Shown here: positions 35,501 through 50,500 of the stretch, piece by piece
Position numbering within the stretch: position 1 is the first letter of the stretch
Layout: each line of letters starts with the position of its first letter
Translations under genes and position numbers: made by a program
The notes under the pieces: generated by a model
What the model saw: only the letters and a program-made list of their open reading frames with translations
The model's database searches: none
What the model was told of the DNA's origin: nothing
Source: Haemaphysalis longicornis
Lineage: Eukaryota; Arthropoda; Arachnida; Ixodida; Ixodidae
Reading direction: 5' to 3'
DNA: 64,000 nucleotides
Assembly (NCBI GenBank): GCA_013339765.2
Contig: CM023449.1
Location: 220,725,555-220,789,554, forward strand

Positions 35501-38500
35501 TGTACAAGGTTGACAACTACCATCATGGCATCGTTTCGCAAACACAATGAAATGATGTGACCACACTGAAATTTGAGAGTGAAACCATGCATCTTATCAC
35601 GTCCAACCCCTTTAAACATTGTATACTGGGGCGCCTTACGTTTTGTATTATCTGAATCTGACAGCTGGCATTTAAAAAATAGTTTGTTTATGCTACCGAG
35701 TGAGATGAGATCCACGGGAGCAAAGATTGGAATCGCCATGGCAGGGAGGAGTTGCCGCACTTGCTATTGTAGATTTTGGCGATTGTGTGGCTGCAGAATA
35801 CGACGGCAGCCGTGTAGAGCAGCCGCTTTGGCGCACTTTATGTGCCAGAAACGTGTTGCCCATCTAGAGCTTCACTTTTGCCCATGTGTTCACATTGGCT
35901 GCCAAGAAACTAAAGGCATCGATTGGACTCTTTGGCTGCAGTGAGGCTGTTGAAGAGCTGGCTTGGCTGTAGGTCCGAGCTGAAGAGTGACACAGCTAGC
36001 ATAAAAATTCAGCCCATTCCTTTCCGGACAACAGGCACCTAATACAATTCATATTCCATTCCTCTAAGCATTGTCGCCATTCCATTGCCATTCCGTTCCC
36101 GGGCCACAAAAAAGTGTAATGAAGCGGAGCCTTTCCAATTCCGGAGTGGTAACCCCTCAACACTGGTCCAGAGCCGCAGGGTGCTGAGCCGCGCGAATTT
36201 TGATTGATGCGGTCTTGGAGCCGCTCGCTCGAATTTCGCGCGCTTTCTTTAAAGCTCGGATAAAATCCTACAATGTATAAATTTTCGCTGGACCTGCTGC
36301 ATTTTGTTTCTTTGTAAGAATGTAATTTAAAATGTTCTGTAAGCTTCACTTGTTAAAAAGATCAATATCGTAAAGTAATTCCTCAAATGACCAAAGTAAA
36401 CAAATCCGTCTGAGATGATCCGCGCCACTTTGAATGAATATTATTTACTTACCAGACAATGTCACATTTTTAATTTTATACTTTGGTCGGAATTTCTTGA
36501 TACAGCTTGCATTTGCATCACTTTTTGCATAAAGCTCTCACCTTTCGGGGTCAAATGTATCCGGATTCGGGAAGAAGTCCGCATCACGGTGCATGGCGTA
36601 GACTGGAACAATGATGGCGGTGCCCTTGGGTAACCTTATCGTTGTATCCCCCAGCTGGTAATCGACGATAGCGGTTCTCTCTACCCTGTGCGAAAAAGGA
36701 AGTGTAGAAACTTACAGGTACACATGGTATATCGTCTGCGAAGCTCAGCGAATTCGCTGAGCTTGTTTTATCTTCTAATGCCGCTGTTGCTCTTTAGTTT
36801 TGCAGCAAGGGTTTCAAAAAGCCGCATTACTTTTGCTATAACGACTGAGTTCGTTACCTGGCTATTTTAATCCACTTATAATTTGGTCATGCCGCATAGT
36901 GTAACAAAGCCTATGATTTGTGTGTAAGGTCGAAGCCATATAAGTACAAGGGGATGATTATAGAAACATAAATCTTTCTCATTTGTGATACCCTTCGCAA
37001 AAATGAATAGAATAGAATAAGAGATCAGCAGTGCCGACCTAAATCCAACAGCCAGTTTCACTGAAAAAATTGTTCTAAACCTCTTCCTTCCGAAAATTGT
37101 AATTTTGTGTGATTTCCGGCATACGTCAATTCATTTCGATAAGGTAGCATTTATGCGAATCACTGCAGGAGATTTTTTTAACTATTTTGCTAAAACTATT
37201 ATCCTTCTTGGGTAATCAGCATTATGTATCTTGGCCTTTAGATTTGAGATCACCTTGCTTCCACTAAACGCGTTGACTGCGTAAATTAAAAAATATGGTT
37301 TGCGTGCATAAATACGCACGCGAACCATATTTTTTAATGCGTACGAATCTTTTTGCAGCAACCTGGGGTTGTTGGAAAAATTGGGGACGTTCGGACCATA
37401 TTCTCATTCTCACTTTTCGTGTTTCAGTAGTTTCTGCTGGTGCCAAAACCGCTAGCACCAGCTGTGTGTCACCCACAATAGCGAGTCTGAAGACGAAGTA
37501 TAGCCCCTCTTCCCTATCACCGCTTAGCTTTCCATGGCGGGAGGGCAGAACAATGGCAGCTAGACCCAGCATCCTTTGTGCTGGAGCAACCAGCTGATGA
37601 TCACAACACGGCTCTCGGGGTTTTCACCGACGGTTCGGTTGACCAAGTAACTGTACGGGTATGTGCTGCCTTCGCGTGTTGGGACTTATATCGAGCGTAC
37701 ACGACACACTTTGCGACAACATGACATTAGAGTTGGCCGGGCTAACAGCCATTCAACGGCCGTCACAATGGACGGCCGTCAGACACGTCAGACTGGATCA
37801 AACAGTCCGTGATCATCACGCAAGCGATAACCGTTTTATGCCGGCTGAAACGACCAGGCAAAACTTCTGGGGTTGTCATGGAAGTCTGGGGATAAGTCAG
37901 CGCGCTGGGGGCGCACGGACGTCTTGAAACCATTTCCTCAATCTCAGCCCAAGCGCGCATCTCTACAAGGCATCAAGCCGCAAGAGAACCATCAACTGGG
38001 CGATGTTAGATCAGGCGGGTCCCAACCTTCTCCTTTGAGCTTCGACATCTCCCATAGCTTCCTCGAGTCATAGCGCCGTTATCAGAATCTCAGGACGTGT
38101 CAATTGATAATTCTTTTTTGGACGTCGAGTGCTACACTGGTCCTACTCAAAACTAAAAGCGAAACTGCGCTACGCGCGTTTCTAGATTTCGAAGCGGCCG
38201 AATAGTTGCGGTTGAGTAACTCGCAATTAAGTGTCAAAAAAATTTCGTCTCTAAGATCTTCAACAGGTATTTTGCTTTGTGCTTAAGCAACACATTTAGG
38301 CATACCTTTTTTTTTTTCAAAATTAGTTGTTTTTTAGCTTTGACCAACTAGAACACGAATAACGCCGTAAGATAAATACAATTAAGCATTGCGAATTAAT
38401 ATATGGTATTTAACTTACATCAATTCAGTGTTTAGAAGACGATTGGGAGACATCCAACTATAGATGATACTTAAACGTGAAGCATTTTGCATACCTGACT

Positions 38501-41500
38501 CCTGGAGGGTACAGCCGCATGATCTCCGACACAACGCAGTGCAGGTACGGAAGCTTGGAGATGACGTCCCCACTTGGATTTTCCCCCTGCGGTAGAGTTG
38601 ACTTGCTATGTAAAGGCTACTGTGCATATGTAATATTTAGCCCTACCATGCAGTCTTACCATGAAAGACTACATGGTGCACAAATGTGCGCCTTCGTAGT
38701 GAGCACCACCTGTTTGCAGGCAATCAAAGCCGGTATACCCGCGAAAGCCAATTAGTACGAAGGACAACACAAGCTTTCCACCCCATGTGAACAAAGCTTC
38801 CGTAGTAAAGACGGAACTATTATTGTTTATTCTTGTTTTTAAAGTTATGGGAATTCTTTGGACGGTGTCTGTCGTTTTTTTATTTTTTTATCCTACGCAT
38901 GAATCCTATGCAAAACGTGGAGCGGAGACGGGAACGAGCTCGCGCGCTAGAAAAACGCACTAGAACGACCGGAGAACGTGATCTACGTTGACGCAGCCGA
39001 ATATTGTACCCGCGACGTCATGACGGTAGGGACAGTCGATCGTTAGGGACCATTACTCACGGCCGCATCGCTCGCTACGGTGCGACGTATACGGAAGGTG
39101 AGGAGGTGTTCATTTCCATGACCATATCCAACACCAGCACAAAAATAATTGTTAGCGACTCGAAATCGGCCGTCAGAAATTTTTGAAAAGGCAGCGTATC
39201 CCCTCGAACCAGGAGCATACTCGAGAAAGAAGAAAGCGAAAAAAAATGGATAAAATTCAAATAACGTGGACGCGTCAGCACACGGGTCTGGCAGGCAACG
39301 GGAGGGCCAATGACGCCGCCCTAGGTTTACGAGAACAGGCGGACCCCACCTCACCCGACCTCGTCAGATCGCAGAGACCTGAGGAGGTGGGTTGAGATGG
39401 TGTCATACAGAGAAATCATAGATCCTTACAGATTAGCAAGACGAAAGTATCCCGCCGCGCACCACCGCAGCTCAATAAAAGAGACTCTGTGTTGTGGAGG
39501 CAGTTACAGACGAACCCGTTTCGAAACCCGGTTGCGCTCAGTTGCTGCTACCTCGAAATATCCTCGAGAGATTGTATGGCATGCGTGGGTCGGGCAGGAC
39601 CGCTACCACATGCTATGGTTGTGCCCCGCAAGACAGAATCAAAATAGTGCAGCAAATGCTAGGAGAAACTCGTTTACCGTAACGAACATGAAATTACAAC
39701 ATACAAACCACGTTTTCAGAAAAGGTCAGTGGAAGTAACGCAAGGAACCGGTCAGATTCCGTAATTTATACTGCTCCGTTCCTTGGATAAAATGAGCAGA
39801 TGCAGCTGGAGACGGGAGCCACGCCACCTTACCACTCACTTTCTAAGTTACGTTCAAGTGATTACCCATCAATGGTTTGCCAATGTTGATCAACTGTATT
39901 TAGGTTTTAAAAAACTTACACAATCAATGCAACAAGAAATTTCCGCACCCTGTAGCATGCACGACTCAGAGAGTAGCACGAAACAGCAACCGCGCAGATT
40001 GGATACAGAAAGCACTTAAGTAATTGCAAACATATTGTTTTAAAATGTGGAGACTATGACAGTTGTTATCAAAGCGAAAGGCCTGCGCGTGAGTACAGCT
40101 TTGTTGCTACCCTTATGCAGTTAGTGGCGACACTTTTCAGCATGCCGCTGATTTTGTGCAGCTGCTGAATTGTTTCTTAACAGCAGCGAACTTGTCGAAC
40201 CATTTGAAAGCATCAGTAATTGCGTGACTGGTGTTCTTGTCTCCAACCAGTCGAGGCTTACGTGGACGTCGAAGCACTCGTCGATCTCCTTGCGCAGCCT
40301 GTCTTGCACGTTCGGATTCAGCGCCAGCTCGTAGGCAGCACAGCCCATCAAGGTGGAGAGCGAGTCGTAGCCGGCAAGGAAGATCTGCACGCACTGCGCC
40401 AGGGCCTCGTCCTCGCTCAGCGCTGAACAGCGAACGGAAAGCGCGCATTACGTATGCCCGTCTGTGAAAGGAAGGGGGACTTGGCTTTTCAGACCTGTGA
40501 TATCGAAATCATTGTTGTGTGAACGGCGCAGATGTAATGAAGAAGGTAAGACACTGGAGGTTCACGCGATAGCGAAAATACGGAATTAACTGCAGCTGGT
40601 GCCCTAAGCATGTATGCTGTCACTACAGCACAGAGACGACAGATCGATTGCACGACTGAGCTTTTCAGAATGGTCGGTTTTACCGAAACTTGTTAGCAAA
40701 AGACCAAAAAGGCCAGTGACATGCTAAAACCAATCATGACCCCTAGAAAGAAAACAAATCGATCGACTTTCTCGTAACTTGGCCATTATAGTCATAGCTC
40801 CAAGATGCTCTAAGTCTCAGGCACGGGCGAGCGTTATCCGCGCGTTAAATCTTTAGAATGGGTGTGAATTTCTTACCCTTCTCTGTTTTTTTGTGCATAG
40901 AAGTGGTACGAAAATTAGGCTTCAACATCTGTCGTTTTTCCTCCAATTACATTTTGCTTTCCTTCGCCGAATGACTCCACCAGGAAGTCGTCCTGATTGT
41001 TGTCCCACGTACTATATACACGCAGCACAAATATTAGCAGCACATCACATCCATACTTGCACAACAAATGTGGCAAATTACAGTGTTACGTCGGCGCGCA
41101 GAATGAAAAAATGAGAGAAGCTCACACTAACGCGTAAGAATTCGAGGCATCGAAGCTGTACGCAACCTTCGTGACCATCACGACGGTTTAAGTCCACGAT
41201 TGCAGCCGATTTGCTTCTTCTTTTCTGCCACAAAAACTACATTTACTTCATCATTGTTGCTACAACAGTGAGCTCCCTTCATTTTTTTGGCAAGTCATAA
41301 TCATTAGACATCGCCTTGGGGCGTACGCTATGACGTTTCTTTCTCGTTCCGAGCAAGTGTTGCACGATTAGGGCGTACCGTTCTCGATTTCTCGTCCGAG
41401 CAAGTGGTGCCGGGGTTACGCCGAACGCTGGAGGGAGGGGTTTTTTTTTTCCCAATCTTGGCCAGTTTCCCTAAGTGGGCATGTTGGCTTGACAAACGTG

Positions 41501-44500
41501 CGCCGGGGACGCTGGTGGTTCGCCGCGAGGGACAACACTGGCTCTGCGTTTTTTAAGTGGTCGTCGCAATTGGCCAATCTCCTAAGTGGCATTCTTTGGC
41601 TGACAAACGGCGCGGGGACACTGGGCGGTTGCCGCGACCGCGCGACATCCGAGTGCTCGGCAATTTTTTCTTGGTTTTTTTTAACTGCGGACACGAAAAG
41701 TAACGATTTGCTAAACAGCAGCTACGCTGTTAATATTTACACGCTAGGTACATATTTGTGCATATCTTATTTACACCGTGGCATGCACAGCCATCTGCGA
41801 GAAGTCAGACGCCCATCCTATATGGCACAACAACCATGATAGGCTATATGGCAGTACGTTCCAATGCCTTGAGCTGGGCTACTCCCCCTCCCCCAAACTA
41901 TCTCTTTTCCGTTGCGTGATAGTGAAACAACAGTCCTTTAGATTCGAAAGATTTTGTGTTTTATAGTGCCCCCAGCGTTTGTCCGCAAGCAAATGATGCC
42001 ATATTCCCTGAGAAATTAATCAATTTAGGTTAAAAGTTGATTCTCCCGCCAAATCGTGATTTTTCATAACGTCAGCAGTGAGGTCATACGTGCGCGCATT
42101 CAAACCAACTTCCAGTGTGCCATTCGGCTGCTTTGCTTGCCGTCAGCCCTCCCAGATGGCGCTACTATAGTCATCCACAAACAGTTGCCCGCCGCTGCTT
42201 TGTTGGTGACCCTATTTCACCTGGCTTGTGTTTTGTTAGAAAGTAATAGTTTCGTGTCCAAAACATGGGGTATCCTCGACAAACAAGGTCACGTAAGACA
42301 ACGTCGCTCACGTGAATCCACCAGTGTCGAGTAAGACAACTTCAAAGCGGCGGGGTACTGTGCAGCTAAATCAAGCATAGTGCGCCCAGTACCCACAGCA
42401 ATGTGCATCGGTACTTCTATTTTTACGTGTATTTTCGCAACTTTCATTGTTTACCGCACCATCCTTACTGCTGTAAGATCAATATGCATTGCATTTAAGC
42501 GCAAATAGCTCGTTCGGAAAGCCTATAAGCCGTGCCTCATTAGCGTTTTTGCTTTGCTGGCCTCAGCCAATCGCACAGCTGCAGGCTCATATAACATCAC
42601 AGGTTCTGTTGCGGGAAATGAGCTAGTGGGTCGCATGCCATTCCCTTTTTTCCTAATTATGTAGCTTATTTGAGTGAAGTGTGCATTAAAAGCAGCGTCA
42701 GTATGATTCTAACGAGGCAATCTTTCGAATGAACCAAACTTGTGTTTTGTCTGCTTGGCCCCTATAAAGTGTGCGCGTAGCGATGCGTAGTCGTGAAGCT
42801 CTCCGCTCCTATGGTTTAGCCATGTGGTTCTCCGTTATAAAACCACTCGTCGTTTGGATGTGCATTGCTAATCCCACACAAAGTTGCTTCCATTCGGTAA
42901 GAAAGAGCTTAAAACAAAATAACGATTGCCCTTTCGTTAAGCGCTTCCACGCGTCACTAAATGCACCGTTAACGCTTACGCTTTGGAGGTACGCGTGCTA
43001 GCGTTTTGCAGCTGGGAGTCGAGATCGAACATCGACGCTTCCTTCCCGCTCAACGTGTCGGCACCTTCAGCTTTCAGGTTACCCTCGTGGGCGTCCATCG
43101 TGAGCTGCAGAAAGTCCTCATGCCGCTGCAAAGTGCGGAGCAGAAAAATATTTGCGCTAACCAAAAGACGCCGTAAAGGGCCTAAACAAAGGTCAGAGAG
43201 AAACGTTTACAAGTTGCGCGGTCGAGTGGTGCAATACTTGTACGGTGGCTGAGGCAATCGTAGTAGAAGTTGCCGCCCTATATTTTTTTCGAGCGATCAA
43301 GGATGTTTCTTTGTGCAGCTGCTCCCAGGCTTCCACGGTTCGTAGTCGTAATAAGACAACGTTACCCTAGTTTATTCCTTACGAGACTTGCATATACTTG
43401 CAGGTGCTACGCACCACAATGAGTTGAATTTTTCAATGTTCGAGCCACAATGAACGACTCCCACTGGTGGGGGGGGCCCGACTGAACTACTGCGAAGCGA
43501 AATAATAAGCAACTGCGGACTGATGTAATGTGTACGTACCAAACTTGAAACCTGATAGTAGAGGAGCACAACGATTTGAAGTGACCATTTGTTCAATGTC
43601 TTTTAAAGTGTCTTGCGCACACCAGGCATAGTCACGGGATTGTACGTCCAAGCATGTACCTCTGTACTCTATATTGTGCGCAATAACACCAAGTACGCAG
43701 TTCTTTCTTCATCAATTATCTTTAAATGTAGCAGTCATGGGAGCGCCTCCTTTATTTTGCGTCTAAGCACTTGGCGATCCCTCGAAATGGTCTTGACTGT
43801 TACAAGATTCAGTTTGAAATTTTCGCGACTATTCACCGATGTAATTTAGACTTTAATAAGGGATTGTCACGATTAAGTCAATAAATTATTGCCAGTGAGG
43901 AAACGATTGATAACTGAGATTTTCCTGACTATTTAACTATTTAATTTCGAATTAAGTTTTATACAGGGATAGTCACGATTAAGCCAATAAATTATTATGT
44001 CGAAGTGAAAAATGACTTCTGGGGTGTGCATTGAGAGACTTTACATGTACTTTATTCTGTGATGCGGGCCGATATGTTTTTGATAATATATCCCGCACTG
44101 ATTACCTCTGTGCGTTGAAGATAGCTAAAAACTGCTTCCTAGGTTTTTTTTTTAATTGCTTGCTGATACACCGACGATGCTCAGGTTACATTTCGCACCG
44201 TGGCAGCATCCAAGGGATATGGTCGCAACGTTACTATGCGCGGTGCTCTCCGTTGTCTGAAAAAGGTTAAATCTGTATCCTTCCTCCGCTTACAGGTTTT
44301 AGTTGCAACATTTACAGATATTAATCGCAGTAATTTCTCTCGTGAATTGATAACCATGCTCCAGTCTTTATGCATCCGTATTTATATGGTCACTGGTTCT
44401 AATGCAGGAAATGATAACCGTTCGAAAGGGAGACAGATACTACTGGTTGCTTCAAAAAAACGTTCTACTCGGAGGAAAAAATGCGCAAACAAATAGACGT

Positions 44501-47500
44501 TTCTGGCTCAGATTTCTTTCAAACGAGGCGCAAGCTTACCACTGCCCGTAGCTACTATGAAGTAGGATGGGCAGCTCCAACAATGCCTTGAAATGCGATT
44601 TACAATGTGCAAGAAGACCCAAAATTAAGCCATTATCGGCCGTCAGAGTCTCGTGATCGCTTGTGACATTAACCTATGTGAACAGTACAGTGAACTAGGA
44701 GCGTCAGATCGCGTTTCCTCTACCACGAGGGAAGCCAATTTTTTGGCTTGATAGCTCGACGCGGAATTGAGTATTTGCTGACACCGCGTATGTTGTTATT
44801 CCCACTTTTATTGCGAAAGCGTCAAGTGGCTCATTGAACGAAAAGGTCGCCGTCCCAAAAACGCGGCACACAAATTACCATCGACGTTGCATAGTACGTC
44901 CCTCAGTAAAAAAAAAAAAAATACCGGGCCATCTCTACTAACGTGAAACCTGGGGAGGGGCAAAGCATGCAGTGTATGAGTCTATTCTTGGCGCCTTGGC
45001 GTTTTTTTCAACAGAGATGAAACCGTTGGTGGGTAGAGTATACAGCTTTGCAGTAAAAGTCTCGTGCCCTTGAAGCACAAAGCTCTCTAGCGCAAGGCGT
45101 AAACGAGTGCCCCTGTGTTTTTTTTAGTACGCGTTATGTCCTAGCGCGAGGCGTAAACGACCTTCCCGGTGTTTTAGTACCGTGACTACATGAGACGACG
45201 ATTACGACGACGACGACGGAGACGCCAACAACACCAGCCCCTAATGGGCTTCGCCCCTTAAAACACAAAGGAAAGAAACGCGCGCTTCTAGACAATGCCT
45301 CGGCATGCACAGCACCCAGGGGCGCACCAGTCACCAGAGACAGAGGGCCCTCCCCGCGGAAGAAACCGCCACCCGTCATTTAATTCGAAATTTAGGCTAT
45401 AGAGTTCGCTATTCGTAAGAAGTGTTCGTGCTTCTTCAAAATTATTTATACTCTGAGTGGTATGTTGCATTTGTTTTAGCTCTCAAAGGATCACGTTTCG
45501 TATGCAGTGTCTTACATTGTTCTTTGTGTTAAACTGTTCGTCTGCGTTGCTGAGGCCTTCTTTGACGGAATAAGTGAAATAAGTATGAGCTGCCGGTATG
45601 GTGCAGAAAACACTCAACTCGCATACATACCTGGTGGTGTTCTTTTCGTTTTTTGATGATCCCCAAGGAAAAATTTTTGAAGTACTGGAAGACCGCTGCA
45701 TTTAACGGACGTATTTTGAGAGCTTGTGACACGTCGGTGAATAGTGCTGTAACAGAGAAAAAAATATATAATGAATTTTAGTTTCTATGCTTGGCGCCTA
45801 TGATGTTGAGAATAAATGTGAACCCGATGTTTGACCACAGTTAGGGAAACAAAACCTCATGATGCATTTTCTCTACTTAATCAAATCAGCAGCCATGCAA
45901 TCAAATAAGAGCCTACTTTTTTATCGCAACAAAGAACGTTCCTATCAATCATCTTCAGTCGTTGTTTTGTCCTACCCGAACAATGAGAAGTTGCACTGAA
46001 CTGAACGGAGCCGCACAAAATAGAACATTTTTGTAGCGTATACGGACATGCGTACAACCTACCCTTATATTTTTTTCTTTAGTTCAGCACCGTTCATTTT
46101 TATCTAGTCATTAGGTGAATCTATTACCGAGAACTGGGCAGTCATGCGTATACAATGTTATCGTTTCATAACACGTCTCGAAAAACATATTTTTAAAAAA
46201 TTGGAAACAGTAACTTAGTTTCTTCAGTAACTTCACCAACTTTCAGGAGGACAGCTTAGAATTTCAGATTGAATTATTTCATATTATAGCAAACATTGCT
46301 GCCAATGGGGAAAAAAAGGAACAATTTTCTTATAAACAGAACAATTTTTAGTAAGTTTTGTAGGGTACAGAGCGGCTTTTTCTGGGGCACCTTATCGAAA
46401 GACTTGGCCAAATCGACAAAAATTGCATCTACTTGCAATCGTTCGTTAATAGTTAGAACAAAATGATGAGCTACTTTTACAAAATGAGTTGTAGTTGTCG
46501 TTGGGTAGGAGAAAGGACTTAGCGGAAAAGTATTTTTTAGTCTAGCAACAATAGACACCACGCCTGGCATGACAACAATAGATTCTTTATTAACCGCTGG
46601 TAGACAAGATCTAGCAGGAACTTTGTGTTGGTGGCACGGATGAAAGGATGGAAGGCAGGAAGAATCTAGAATAAAGGCAGGAAGTTAACCTGGCTAGAGC
46701 CTAGTTTGCTATCCTTCACGTGGAAAAGGGTACATAGGCAAAAAGAGAAAGGAAAGAATGAAGAAAAATTGTAGCAGACAGGTATTCCCAGCGCTGAAAG
46801 TACCAGTAAAAGTAGAAGGATGACTAGGCCAACTCCTCAAACGTTGGCCTGGACGTTCTGGTTTCATTGCATTGGAAATTAGAACACATATTGGCCGGAA
46901 TACATACTGCCCAGGAGAATTCTCTGTTAATCGCTTGTCTATTATTTTGCTGCCAGCGCCTACTCGTACCTTTTCCACTGATGAAAGCTGATTTTTGCTG
47001 GGGTCAGGCCACGCCCGTCTGTCTTGATTGATCGAAAAAGAGGGTAACGCGCTCCTCGCTTTCTTAGATTACTCTCGTTTGATCGACAGTGGGATCGATC
47101 TCACTAGAAGTTTTCAGAAGCGGCTACACTAAATACACGCATTTTACGTATCGCAGCATTATATTCACCGAATCTCGGGTGTGCGTGTTTTTCTGTACGA
47201 CTGCTTCTTCGACGTTTGGTGCTTCGACACTTTACTTACGAGGACACGTTAATTTCAGTCAGCCTTTATAGTACAATAACATATGGGTGCCGATGCAGAC
47301 ATTAAGGCAAGCACAAAGCGACTGTGTCTAAGCCTGCACATATAAAAGCGTGTGATGCGGAACTGTGAAATCGTGCCAATATAGGTCAGTGTATGTGTGT
47401 AAAATTAATTTATGCAACCAACGAGGACAAAGAGAACTGAAGGAACCACAAGCGATGTCGATCGTTCATGTGACCTCAAAATGGGTTTTCTTGATCAGCC

Positions 47501-50500
47501 TTCTTCATCAAGAAATTTCTCAAAGGACCAAAATAAACTTCGAAACGCCGTTTCTTACTTGTAAAAACCAGTTGGGGTCTCAGGTCGTTAGAAAAAGCCT
47601 TGTTGGCATTCATCACAAATTCGTTGCTGGAATCCGTATGCGAATCCAATTTTGTGCCGAAGGCGCACCTGGCGATGACGTCCATTCCGTAGTTACCAAA
47701 GAACCTGCGTGTCTCCCACATGTTACATTCGCAGCTGCATATCTCTTTCTTTAAGAGTGCTTAGTTGCAGCAAATGACGCTGGACTTCCTGGGAAGTGAA
47801 TTGTGTCTCCGGTATGGGAAGAACTAAAATGTGTCAGTACCCGAATAAAGCGTCCTTCACATGCCACAGTTATGTTAAAAGCAAGACAATATAGCATACA
47901 CTCTTCCTTTTGCTGTTATTTTCTTTTTCACGAGTATTGCGCGAATGAATCTGGGGTGCTTCAGCCATCTGAAGACGCAGCAATTGCTTGTCCTATACGG
48001 CCGCGCTTAGCTGCTGCCGTACGCACTGAACCACTACTTGCGTTCTGCTGGATTCCGCCATATTTTGCTCCGCCACAACCCGGGGAAAAAACCAGAAGTG
48101 ACGTAAAGAGGGTGTGACTTCCTCGGCGTTCCCTGTTACTCCGCCGCTGGCTACGGCGCACCGAGAACTGCTCTCGCTGCTCTCGGCGCCAAAAAGTGCT
48201 CCTCATCTCCTATCGACCAATGAAACCCAACGCCCCTGCTCCTGCCCGTGCACTGAAAACGCGAGAGCTCGCGAGAGCACTTTGCGTGCAGTTAGAAGTG
48301 ATCCTGTTCGCCCAATGGAAACCGCTATAAGGCAAGCACAAAGCGGTGTTGAATCCTGCACTTATAAAAGCGTGTATGCGGAACTGTGAAATCGTGCAAT
48401 ATAGTCAGTGTATGGTGCAAAATTAATTTATGCAACCAACGAGGACAAAGAGAACTGAAGGAACCACAAGCGCCGATCGTTCCCTCAAAATGGGTTTTCT
48501 TGATCAGCCTTGTTCATCAAGAAATTTCTCAAAAGACCAAAATAAACTTCGAAATGCCGTTTCTTACTTGTAAAAACCAGTTGGGGTCTCAGGTCGTTAG
48601 AAAATGCCTTGTTGGCATTCATCACAAATTCGTTGCTGGAATCCGTATGCGAATCCAATTTTGTGCCGAAGGCGCACCTGGCGATGACGTCCATTCCGTA
48701 GTTACCAAAGAACCTGCGACATGTTACATTCGCAGCTGCATATCTCTTTCTTTAAGAGTGCTTAGTTAGTTACTGCTGCATGCAGCTGCATGCAGCAAAT
48801 GTGCACTTCCTGGGCAGTGAGTTGTGTCTCCGGTATGGAAAGGACTAAAATGTGTCAGTACCCGAATAAAGCGTCCTTCACATGCCACAGTTATGTTAAA
48901 AGCAAGACAATATAGCATACACTCTTCCTTTTGGCTGTTATTTTCTTTTTCACGAGTATTGTGCGAATCGCGCAATGGCTGGGAGGAGTTCTGCAGCCCG
49001 AAAGAGAGACGGTGCACGCTTTATGCAGTATTTGCTATACTTGCCTGCAGCTCACGCTACTAAATGTTCGCCCTTGCAACCACTAAACTTGCGTTCAATT
49101 ATATACAGCAGGATAACCGATCATATAACGTGCTTGTGTTTTCGTTTCCCGCAGTAAGTTATAAAAATGGCCTTTGAGTGGTAATTAGAACGTGTAGAGC
49201 AGGCTGAGGCAAAAAGCTCTATAAACCAAGACCTACAACAAAGTGCATGAAAATAAACCTGGCGCTTTTTTCCCTTTGTGTTCACCCGCCGCTGCCACCA
49301 CATCATCGGTGGTGCGCGTGACTCCGGCTGCAAACTGTGCCACGTCCAGAGACCGGTCTTAATGTTCTCTGCGACAACCCGTGCTACGTGAATTCGCGAG
49401 AGGAGTTAGCGGCATAATGATCCGCGCTTTGGACTGTGCGGTCGTGTCAAGGGATGTGCCTGCTGGGACCTTGGTCGAACCGGCGCGCTGCACACGACAA
49501 ATTCCAAGGCGGGTGCTGACATTTTTTGCAAAGCAGCGGATTGGCAGCTGAACTGTATAACCTTAGAAAGACTTAAAGACGTTGTACAAGGTGCAAATTG
49601 TCAGTTGGGCCCATCTGTGCTGAACTGTATAATACAAAGGACACTAACGTTCTTACATATAGCCATGCCTTTATCCTCGTCATTTACCGGCGTTATCTGT
49701 TCCTTCCTCTTAACGCACAACGAGTAACTGTTAAAGGCTGGTACCATCAAACAGATCTCTGTTTTTGTGGCGCCGCACGAACCGTTACCTTAAAACCGTA
49801 ACGTCCGCGAATCCACCGAGCGAAAAGCAAAACAGTGCCTGGGAGGACAGGCATGCCGAGCCCAGCAAGAGCTTGTCTGGGTAGTTAGGCAACGCCGAGC
49901 TGGAGAATGCAGAGCCAGCAAGAAAGAAGAGGCGACGCCTTTGTTGCTAGGTAAGGCCCAACCTCAGTGAAAAGTTTGAGACGGCACCATGTCCTCCAAC
50001 GTTCGAAAAATGTAAAAAGCGTGCATAGCATGTAGTTCGTTCTGCCATGGCCTCTGATTAAATCATCGCATCATCTCAGCGAAACATGCTGACCTGCCGC
50101 ACTCATCACTTAGCGGCGGTTCTCGACTGGGATGGTCACCACAGCCCGGAGACAATGCAACGAGACGGAGAAGAATGGAATCATGTGGAACACCGCGCCA
50201 TGTTCAACCAACTTAGGGAAGGTAATACCCCTGTGAAACGTGCCTATTTAAGTGCACTTATGCCGAGTACACTCGGCCTCCCCGAATGACACTTTGGCTG
50301 CGCGCTGCTAAACGATGAAACAAAGTGCCCTTGACCATGATGTCAGTGAAGATAGCCGGCGTGAATATTACGCAAAATTACTTGAAATTCCCCATCTTCA
50401 TAACGTGAGAAATAATGTAATCATTTCATTTTCTTTGCATTGTTTAAATCGCAATCGGCGCCTCGCACACGTCCACAAAAAACGTAGTCGGGACAGCGAC

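Larger units (their letters stand above)
47308..48968. repeat. Tandem duplication of a ~640-bp block containing P450 exon 6
   Basis: 47,308-47,947 and 48,332-48,968 are near-identical direct copies. They start at GGCAAGCACAAAGCG and end at TTTCACGAGTATTG.GCGAAT, offset by about 1.01-1.02 kb, with small indels (for example 8 bases before the exon acceptor, and CATGTGACCTC missing in copy B). About 385 bp of unrelated sequence (47,948-48,331) separates them. Confidence 0.95.

Noticed and set aside
35573..35944. 123-codon plus frame with several Cys
   Set aside because: No zinc-finger spacing, no splice support, opposite strand equally open.
49400..49500. Second Pol III-derived SINE from a B-box-like word
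   Set aside because: No convincing A-box at the right distance and no tail.
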